In this document: piece after piece, positions 5,091 to 9,944 of the stretch
Layout: each line of letters opens with the position of its first letter
How positions within the stretch are numbered: position 1 is the stretch's first letter
Source of the DNA: Opitutaceae bacterium
GTDB lineage: Bacteria > Verrucomicrobiota > Verrucomicrobiia > Opitutales > Opitutaceae
Reading direction: 5' to 3'
DNA length: 9,944 bases
Assembly (NCBI GenBank): GCA_025352845.1
Contig: JANXSC010000461.1
Location: forward strand, 1 to 9,944
Translations under genes and position numbers: made by a program
Notes under the pieces: model-generated
Databases searched by the model: none
What the model was told of the DNA's origin: nothing
The model's input: only the letters and a program-made list of their open reading frames with translations

Positions 5091-6923
5091 TCACGGCAAT
5101 GCCGACGTGCTCAGGGTCACATTTATCTCCGTAAGCTCGGCTGAGATTTCTGTTAGATTGAGGACAGCAGTGCGGCGGCCCACGCTCCAGTAATGCGTCA
5201 GGATATGGGAGCCGGCGGCGGGATCGCCTTCTTCGCGCCGCTGGCTCTGTTCCCATTCGGCTTGCGGAAGGCGGTTGACGAAGAAGCCTTCAGCTTTGGC
5301 GAGCGGAACTTTCGCGCGGTAGACCGCGGTTTCCTGCGGAGCCTTGGGGGTGCCCGAAGCTGAAAAGGATTTTCTCACGGAGCCAGTGATGCGCGGAAAG
5401 TCGGCGGGATCGCGCGCACCCAGATCATTGGGCGAGCCGCCGGCGGACGCGAGGTCGGCATTCATTTCCTTCATCGCGGCGTTGAATCTCCCGAGTGCGC
5501 CGGCGCGATTCGACCAAAGTCCGATCGAGATTTCGCTGCCGCCCGTCTTGGTCTGGTAGATGTTAATGTCCGAGCTCTGGAGTTTTTTGGACCACATGAG
5601 GCGGAGGTTTTGGGTGCCGCCGGCGGCGTCGCCGGTCTCGCTGCGTTTGCTTTCCTCCCAGCCGGCCTGGTTCAGGGCGGATACGTAGGCGGCGGCGATT
5701 TCCTTGGGCGCTAGTTTCGAGGTGTAGGCGATGGTCTCGGTCGCGGAGGATTCGCGGTAGTCAGAGGAGTAGGATTTTCTGACGATGGACCCGATACGCG
5801 GGAAATCAGCCGGATCATGCCCGCCCGCATCGGCGGAATCGACAGCGACAGCCGGGGACGCAGGATCCGTGACGACAGGAGTAACGGGTTCTTTCGCGGG
5901 TGCGGCGGGGCTGGTGGGCGCGGGCGGCGGCGTGACGGCGGGGGTGGAGCCGGTCGAAGCGGCGGCACCGAGAGCGAGAGTTTCGTAATAGAGTTCGGCT
6001 TCGAGTTTCCGCACCGGTCCACCGAGGGGTTCCGGCACTCGACTCAGTCGGACGATACCAACGTGGGAGAATTGGAACGAACACTCCGTGGTCGTCAGCG
6101 AAGGTCCGAGGAGGTCGAGCGTGGCATTTCTTTCCTGACTGTCGGCACGATTGCCGTTGATTAAGAAATCGTCGGCCCAGGTTTTCCACGTCGCGGACTG
6201 CGCTTCGCGCACGGTGACGACAAGGTTGGACAAGACGAGCGGGCCTGGGGCCGCAACGCCGCGAGACGTGCCGATCTCGTCGGCGGAGGGCCGGCGTTTT
6301 ACTGAGAAAGCCGAGATGGCACCGACGGCGGTCGGCAACGCTCCATCCAGCCGGAAAGAAAAATTCGAAGCGAGGACGGTTTTCGTGATTCCAGTCGAAC
6401 GGGCGGGCGTTGTTCCCACCGCCGGACTAGCGCGCACGGTGCCTTCAAAGACGAGCGTCACCTCGGCCCTCACCTTCGAGACCCCGTCGAGGTCAGCGAA
6501 GTTGACCTCGGCGAGAGTGGCACTCGCGACCTCGACGGAGGACGCGAGGACCTTGCCGTTTAAGTCGAGATCGGAAAGTGCGACGGTGCGCGGAGTCGCA
6601 CGATTGCCGAGGAAGTCGTTGATGAGGGTGATGAGTGGCGCCGCAAGCGGATAGCGCAGCGTGACCGAAACCGGGGCGTAGTGGAAATTTCCAATGTGTT
6701 TTTTCGGCGCCGCACCGGCGACGGCACTCTCGATCACGACCTCGCCGACGGCTTCGCCGCCCTGCCAAACTTGGACGGCACCACACGGGGTTCCATCGAC
6801 GGAAAGTTCCGTCTTGATCGCCGAGAAAGTCGTGCCCGCGGTGGCAGCAAGGAGGAACGAGATGTGCCCGAGACCGAGCCAGGCAAGAGCGAGAGGGAAA
6901 ATGGAGCGACGGATAGCGTTCAT
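5091..6923 (-). CDS. Secreted multidomain protein: two tail-tube-like domains, Pro/Ala linker, duplicated C-terminal domain
   Basis: 610 residues, ATG at 6923, stop TGA at 5091. Residues 1-28 look like a Sec signal peptide. Residues about 32-162 and about 184-318 are beta-rich segments that could be two divergent copies of a T4 gp19/phage-tail-tube-like fold: the first has GNFHYAPVSVTLRY (78-91) and VTLVFEGT (155-162), the second WKTWADDFLINGN (246-258) and VRKLEAELYYETLAL (304-318). This assignment rests on pattern only. A Pro/Ala/Thr linker (319-367) follows. Then come two clear tandem domains, 369-473 and 505-607, each opening with DPADFPRI and a VRKS motif and each with a W-E-x-S-x-R core (WEESKR 422-427; WEQSQR 557-562) and a later W-S. 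The C-terminal domain has no name I recognise. No enzymatic motif is seen. A structural or binding role in the envelope is inferred. Confidence 0.75.
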   Translation of the reverse strand: MNAIRRSIFPLALAWLGLGHISFLLAATAGTTFSAIKTELSVDGTPCGAVQVWQGGEAVGEVVIESAVAGAAPKKHIGNFHYAPVSVTLRYPLAAPLITLINDFLGNRATPRTVALSDLDLNGKVLASSVEVASATLAEVNFADLDGVSKVRAEVTLVFEGTVRASPAVGTTPARSTGITKTVLASNFSFRLDGALPTAVGAISAFSVKRRPSADEIGTSRGVAAPGPLVLSNLVVTVREAQSATWKTWADDFLINGNRADSQERNATLDLLGPSLTTTECSFQFSHVGIVRLSRVPEPLGGPVRKLEAELYYETLALGAAASTGSTPAVTPPPAPTSPAAPAKEPVTPVVTDPASPAVAVDSADAGGHDPADFPRIGSIVRKSYSSDYRESSATETIAYTSKLAPKEIAAAYVSALNQAGWEESKRSETGDAAGGTQNLRLMWSKKLQSSDINIYQTKTGGSEISIGLWSNRAGALGRFNAAMKEMNADLASAGGSPNDLGARDPADFPRITGSVRKSFSASGTPKAPQETAVYRAKVPLAKAEGFFVNRLPQAEWEQSQRREEGDPAAGSHILTHYWSVGRRTAVLNLTEISAELTEINVTLSTSALP

Positions 6924-7046
6924 TGGTGAGAAAGCGGAAAATGAGCCGAGATCGAAGGCATGGTCGTGGTGTGAGAGTGAGCCGAAAAAGTGTCAACGGG
7001 CGAGGCCGTCGAGCCGAGGCCACTTGCTTGGGCGGTCGCCGGTGGT

Positions 7047-7127
7047 TCATCCTTTACCCGGCAACAAGGCGACGATGAGCGAAATGAGGAGGAAGGAAAC
7101 GACCTGATAGGACCGGCACCACTTCAG
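7047..7127 (-). CDS. Possible 26-residue membrane mini-protein overlapping the rsmH stop (CTG start)
   Basis: On the minus strand the rsmH stop sits in CTGA. Reading CTG as start gives a 26-residue frame ending at TGA (7047-7049): initial K-W-C-R-S-Y-Q, then VVSFLLISLIVALL, then PGKG. The hydrophobic core is long enough for one membrane span and is preceded by two positive charges, which suggests N-in topology. No ATG, GTG or TTG lies between the stop of rsmH and the span in this frame. The CTGA overlap mimics the ATGA overlap of coupled genes. In many bacteria ftsL, a single-span protein, follows rsmH, but this is far too short for FtsL. It may be a real small protein, a decayed remnant or chance. 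Confidence 0.3.
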   Translation of the reverse strand: MKWCRSYQVVSFLLISLIVALLPGKG

Positions 7128-8179
7128 CCGGCGCGGCGGGCCCAGCGTAATTTGGCGGGGGCGGAGCGCGGGTTCGCGCTCTGCTCTCCGGGCGATGGAC
7201 GGATGACTTCGTCGGCGATCGCGGCGTAGTGGCCGTCGCGCTGGCCGGCGGCGAAGGCTTTTTTCACGCGACGATCTTCGCCGGAGTGGAACGTCAACAC
7301 CGCCACGCGCCCGCCGGGTTTCAGGCACTGCGGCAGCGCGCGGAGAAAGGTGTCGAGCGCGGAAAACTCGTCGTTGACCGCGATCCGCAGCGCTTGGAAG
7401 ACGCGGCGCACGGACAGGTCGGCGGCGTCATCGTTCACGCGCGGTAGCGCGGCGCGGATTGCTTCGGCCAGCTCGGTAGTGGTGCGGAAGACCCGGCCGG
7501 CGAGCAGCGGGGCCAGCGCGGCGGCATGAGGCTCGTCGGCATTGTCGGTCAGCAGGCAGGCGAGATCAGCGGCGGGGACGCGTGCAAGGAAAGCGGACGC
7601 GGGCAGACCGCGCGATGGATTCATGCGCATGTCGAGCGGGCCGGAATGTTTAACGGAAAAGCCGCGCGCCGGATCGTCGATCTGCATCGAGGAAATCCCG
7701 AGGTCGGCCAGAATCACATCGACGCCGCTCAAGCCGGCGGATGCGAGCACCTGCGGGAGGCCGGCGAAGTTGCTGCGGTGGGCCGTGAAAATCTCCGGGC
7801 CGAAACCCAGGGCGCGCAAGCGGGCCTCGGTTTTCGGGAGTTCGATGGGATCAGCGTCGAGGCCGACCAAGCGACCGCCCGGCGAGAGGCGCGCGAGGAT
7901 TTCCCGGGCGTGGCCGCCGTAGCCCAGGGTGCAATCCGCCGCGCTCTCGCCGGGCTGCGGCGCGAGCGTTTCTAAAATTTCGGCCACCATGATCGGCCGG
8001 TGCGTGCCGGCGGGCGTCTTGCCGGAGGCGAGCACCTTCGCGACAGTGGCGGCGTGGCGGGCGGGATCGTGTTCCTTGTATTTGTCCGCGAAATGGCGCG
8101 GATTTTTTCCGGCGTAACGTGGCCGGCGGCGATGGGGCGCGGGTGCGGGTGAGGAAATCGGCTCAGGCCCGTCGATCAT
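7124..8179 (-). CDS. rsmH: 16S rRNA (cytosine(1402)-N4)-methyltransferase RsmH
   Basis: 351 residues. The ATG at 8179 is fixed by an in-frame TGA four codons upstream. RsmH (MraW) uses S-adenosylmethionine to methylate N4 of C1402 in the decoding centre of 16S rRNA. Motifs: SAM-binding DCTLGYGGH (82-90) and GLDAD (106-110); DLGISSMQIDDPARGFS (159-175); LDMRM (182-186); RRVFQALRIAVNDE (258-271); TFHSGEDRRVK (296-306); C-terminal NPRSAPAKLRWARR (336-349). All are canonical. An extra basic N-terminus of about 58 residues precedes THRPIM (59-64), making it longer than the usual roughly 310 residues. There is no mraZ before it and no ftsI or mur gene after it, so it is outside the division and cell-wall cluster. 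It begins 39 bp after the FG-GAP gene on the same strand; cotranscription is plausible. No clear Shine-Dalgarno. Confidence 0.97.
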   Translation of the reverse strand: MIDGPEPISSPAPAPHRRRPRYAGKNPRHFADKYKEHDPARHAATVAKVLASGKTPAGTHRPIMVAEILETLAPQPGESAADCTLGYGGHAREILARLSPGGRLVGLDADPIELPKTEARLRALGFGPEIFTAHRSNFAGLPQVLASAGLSGVDVILADLGISSMQIDDPARGFSVKHSGPLDMRMNPSRGLPASAFLARVPAADLACLLTDNADEPHAAALAPLLAGRVFRTTTELAEAIRAALPRVNDDAADLSVRRVFQALRIAVNDEFSALDTFLRALPQCLKPGGRVAVLTFHSGEDRRVKKAFAAGQRDGHYAAIADEVIRPSPGEQSANPRSAPAKLRWARRAG

Positions 8180-8218
8180 GGGAGCGGTTCATGCCAGTCG
8201 GAGAAGGAGGTTTTCTCC

Positions 8219-9691
8219 TCACTTCGAATTCGGCACGGGTGCAGCGCCGCCTATGCCTGACTTCGGGGCCGTTGCTTTCGTGGCCTTCGCCGCATCGCCG
8301 GGTCGGGCGGTGTGAGTGACCACGTCGCGGGCGGTGAGCGCATTTTTCTCGGCGTCAGGAAAAAGCACTTTCGGTTGCGCTCTCTCCCACTCGGCGGGCG
8401 TCACGCGGCGCGCCTCGTTCGTGAAGACGAACGCGCCTTTTTTATTGCCGATGATGAGGTCGGTGCGGCCGTCGCCGTTGACATCGCCGAGACCGATCTG
8501 GCGACCGACGCCGGAGTGGTCGTCGATGAGGTGCGGCACCCAATCGACGCCACCGCCGGGGAGGCGCGTGAGTTTGAACCAGTAGAGCACGGCAGGCGCA
8601 CCGGCGTCGGGCGCGGCGATGTTCGTGCCGGGCGGACCGTGCGCCCAAAAACATTTGCCGGTGACGATGTCCTTGAGGCCGTCGCCATCGATATCGACGA
8701 GCTCGACGGCGTGGATTTCGGAGAAGGCGACGCCGTAGCGGTTTTCGCGCGGCTCGTTGTTCAGAAAAATGTGCGGCTTGAACGTGAGGTCCCCGTCGGC
8801 GCCGCGCTCGGCGAGCTGTTCATACCAGGCGAAACCGAAACCATGCGCGGCGAGCGACGTGATGACATCGGTGCGACCGTCGCCGTTCACGTCGTAGGCA
8901 AACATCTGCGCGCCGCCGGGCGCGAAAAAGAATTTGTGGAGTTTCCACGGCGGGTTGCCCGCGAGCGAGGCGGGTTGCTCGAACCAGCCGTCTTTGAAGA
9001 GCACGTCGAGGCGGCCGTCGCCGTTCATGTCGCCGACGCCGAGGCCGTGCGTGTAGCGCTGCCATGTGCCGCCGGCGGAGATGGGCGTGAACGTCCATTT
9101 CGCGGTCGGATTTTTCCAATCGGGCGAGGCGTAGCCGAAGTTGCCGCCGTTCACGCAGACGATCTCGGGGCGGCCGTCGCCGGTGAGATCGAGGAACGTG
9201 GGCGACTCGTTGTCCACTTCGTCGAGCACGGTGTGGCGCGCCCAGTGGGTGTCGAAGCCGCGCGGATTAAGGTAGAGGTAGGCGGGCGTGTGCGGGAGGC
9301 CGTAGGTGAGCACGTCGGGCCAGCCGTCGCCGTCGAAGTCATAGACGAACGTGAAGAAATTGTCGTTCGAGTAGGCGTTGGCGTTGCCCATACCGCCATG
9401 CCAGCCGGCGAAGGTGCGCGACGTGCCGTCGTTTTCCTTCACGGTCGTGGTCTTCGTGGGCGCGTAGATTTCATGGCGCTTGGTAAAGTCGGGGCCTTCG
9501 AACCAGTAGGGGCCGTAGATGGCGTCGGGCTTGCCATCCCCGTTGAGGTCGCCGAACGCGGCACCTTCGCTCCAGTAGAAATTTTCGAGATGCTGTTTCT
9601 TAAACGTGGTCAGCGTGCGCGCGGACTCCGCAGCGAAAACCGGCGCGGCGAGCCAGCCGGCAACTGCGAGGGGCAGCAGTTTCGAGATCAT
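8219..9691 (-). CDS. Exported FG-GAP/VCBS seven-bladed beta-propeller protein
   Basis: 490 residues, ATG at 9691, stop TGA at 8219. A signal peptide covers residues 1-20 with a likely VFA/AES cleavage. Seven calcium-loop motifs of the D-x-[NDT]-G-D-G-x-x-[DE] type occur at 48-56, 118-126, 168-176, 221-229, 267-275, 333-341 and 403-411, in the order DLNGDGKPD, DFDGDGWPD, DLTGDGRPE, DMNGDGRLD, DVNGDGRTD, DIDGDGLKD, DVNGDGRTD. Seven loops fit a complete integrin-alpha-like seven-blade propeller. Residues about 428-490 form an Ala/Lys/Pro-rich tail with no domain. Such proteins are exported and numerous in Verrucomicrobia and Planctomycetes; ligands are mostly unknown. No catalytic motif is seen. 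Its start faces the divergent mini-protein gene. No Shine-Dalgarno is obvious. Confidence 0.92.
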   Translation of the reverse strand: MISKLLPLAVAGWLAAPVFAAESARTLTTFKKQHLENFYWSEGAAFGDLNGDGKPDAIYGPYWFEGPDFTKRHEIYAPTKTTTVKENDGTSRTFAGWHGGMGNANAYSNDNFFTFVYDFDGDGWPDVLTYGLPHTPAYLYLNPRGFDTHWARHTVLDEVDNESPTFLDLTGDGRPEIVCVNGGNFGYASPDWKNPTAKWTFTPISAGGTWQRYTHGLGVGDMNGDGRLDVLFKDGWFEQPASLAGNPPWKLHKFFFAPGGAQMFAYDVNGDGRTDVITSLAAHGFGFAWYEQLAERGADGDLTFKPHIFLNNEPRENRYGVAFSEIHAVELVDIDGDGLKDIVTGKCFWAHGPPGTNIAAPDAGAPAVLYWFKLTRLPGGGVDWVPHLIDDHSGVGRQIGLGDVNGDGRTDLIIGNKKGAFVFTNEARRVTPAEWERAQPKVLFPDAEKNALTARDVVTHTARPGDAAKATKATAPKSGIGGAAPVPNSK

Positions 9692-9721
9692 GCGTGACGG
9701 TGGCGGACTCAGCGCCAGCGG

Positions 9722-9762
9722 GTCAAGACGCCGGAGACCGCCGCGCCAGCCCGGCGCTTGAC
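9722..9762. promoter_or_regulatory. Inverted repeat in the divergent promoter region (possible operator)
   Basis: GTCAAGACGCCGG (9722-9734) and CCGGCGCTTGAC (9751-9762) are complementary over 12 pairs with one unpaired A (9728), separated by 16 bases. The right arm covers most of the candidate -35 hexamer at 9758-9763. It lies 31 bp upstream of the FG-GAP start and 47 bp upstream of the mini-protein start. A regulator binding site for one or both divergent genes, or a 5'-leader hairpin of the FG-GAP mRNA, would fit. A GCGCC/GGCGC hairpin (9743-9757) overlaps it. Confidence 0.45.
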
Positions 9763-9785
9763 TCGTCCCACTCGCTATGAATTAT
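9758..9785 (+). promoter_or_regulatory. Candidate sigma-70-type promoter for the basic mini-protein gene
   Basis: TTGACT (9758-9763) matches the -35 consensus at five of six positions. The best -10 candidate, AATTAT at 9780-9785, is weak and is 16 bp downstream; ATTATC one base later gives a 17-bp spacer. The locally AT-rich stretch TATGAATTATC stands out in this GC-rich region. It would place transcription start about 15-20 bp before the ATG at 9809. Confidence 0.4.
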
Positions 9786-9808
9786 CGACCTCCACTCTAC
9801 CACACACC

Positions 9809-9907
9809 ATGGGTCAACAACTGAACAAGCTCATCAAACGCAAACGCCGCGCCGCCTACCTCAAGCGCAAGAAGGAAAAGGCCAAGCTCGCCGCCAAGAA
9901 GAAGTAA
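9809..9907 (+). CDS. 32-residue highly basic mini-protein
   Basis: ATG at 9809, stop TAA at 9905-9907. The product begins MGQQLNKLIKRKRRAAYLKR and ends in KEKAKLAAKKK. Half of its residues are Lys or Arg, with no Cys, Trp or Pro and no membrane span, so it would be an extended or helical cationic peptide. Short lysine/arginine-rich proteins starting MGQQLNK are, as I recall, annotated in other verrucomicrobial genomes, which supports a real gene, but I could not check this. A nucleic-acid or ribosome-associated role is a guess from charge. It has its own candidate promoter and is divergent from the FG-GAP gene. No Shine-Dalgarno is visible. Another reading would be a chance frame, but the clean MGQQ start and very biased composition argue against it. 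Confidence 0.7.
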   Translation: MGQQLNKLIKRKRRAAYLKRKKEKAKLAAKKK

Positions 9908-9927
9908 CCCGAGCCCGAACGTTTCGC

Positions 9928-9940
9928 CCCGCGTCGCGGG
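9928..9940 (+). terminator. GC palindrome after the mini-protein gene (possible start of a terminator, cut by the edge)
   Basis: CCCGCG (9928-9933) and CGCGGG (9935-9940) pair around one T, 21 bp after the stop codon. A single-base centre cannot form a tight loop without opening a pair on each side. The window ends four bases later, so a T-run cannot be judged. Confidence 0.2.
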
Positions 9941-9944
9941 CCCC

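Noticed and set aside
4932..5144. 70-codon open frame over the convergent intergenic region
   Set aside because: It translates the interspersed palindromic repeat (the LDGF...LAMT pattern is typical of such repeats) and runs into the opposite gene.
6991..6996. TTGACA on the minus strand, 67 bp before the start of the 610-residue gene
   Set aside because: A perfect -35 hexamer, but no acceptable -10 lies 15-19 bp downstream (the bases there are TCACACC-like), so no promoter is called.
7001..7021. CGAGGCC direct repeat (7001-7007 and 7015-7021)
   Set aside because: Seven bases of GC-rich sequence repeated once; expected by chance in this composition.
8205..8219. AGGAG/CTCCT hairpin at the end of the FG-GAP gene
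   Set aside because: Only five pairs and it overlaps the stop codon; too weak for a terminator.
8312..9697. 461-codon open frame on the plus strand
   Set aside because: It is the antisense of the FG-GAP gene. The minus strand has a signal peptide and seven regular calcium loops; the plus frame is V/A/E/R-rich with no domain.

Overview
The window is GC-rich and looks like an Opitutaceae/Opitutales-type member of the Verrucomicrobiota. The evidence is family content: a planctomycete/verrucomicrobial PSD1-type cytochrome, an exported seven-blade FG-GAP protein, an RsmH with a long N-terminal extension away from the usual cell-division cluster, a 32-residue lysine/arginine-rich mini-protein, and palindromic intergenic repeats. 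No rRNA, tRNA, CRISPR array, transposase or phage integration site was seen.

Layout. 1-1932 (minus): C-terminally truncated PSD1-family secreted cytochrome with two CxxCH motifs and a LamG-like domain, starting at GTG. 2081-3055 (minus): an exported HpcH/HpaI-type aldolase. 3056-3419: a 364-bp non-coding stretch with a 151-bp element bounded by perfect 20-bp inverted repeats, plus a hairpin over the ribosome-binding region of the next gene. 3420-4175 and 4195-4917 (plus): a DTW-domain tRNA aminocarboxypropyltransferase and, 19 bp on, a protein with an HxD...H...R pattern like 2-oxoglutarate/Fe(II) oxygenases. 4918-5090: a convergent intergenic region holding a 79-bp palindromic interspersed repeat. 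5091-6923 (minus): an exported protein with two possible phage-tail-tube-like domains and two clearly duplicated C-terminal domains. 7124-8179 (minus): rsmH, with a possible 26-residue membrane mini-protein overlapping its stop codon (7047-7127). 8219-9691 (minus): exported FG-GAP/VCBS beta-propeller. 9809-9907 (plus): divergent 32-residue basic mini-protein behind an inverted repeat and a candidate promoter.

How genes may work together. The DTW gene and its neighbour look like a two-gene operon. The inference is that the second enzyme may oxidise the aminocarboxypropyl side chain, as TYW5 does after TYW2 in wybutosine synthesis. The PSD1 cytochrome, exported aldolase and FG-GAP protein are envelope or periplasmic proteins of the sort verrucomicrobia carry for handling external carbohydrates, but nothing here ties them into one pathway. 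rsmH is a housekeeping gene 39 bp behind the FG-GAP gene and may be cotranscribed with it.

The least explained items are the DTW/oxygenase pair, the exported aldolase with retained catalytic residues, the four-domain secreted protein, the CTG-start mini-protein after rsmH, and the 151-bp inverted-repeat element.
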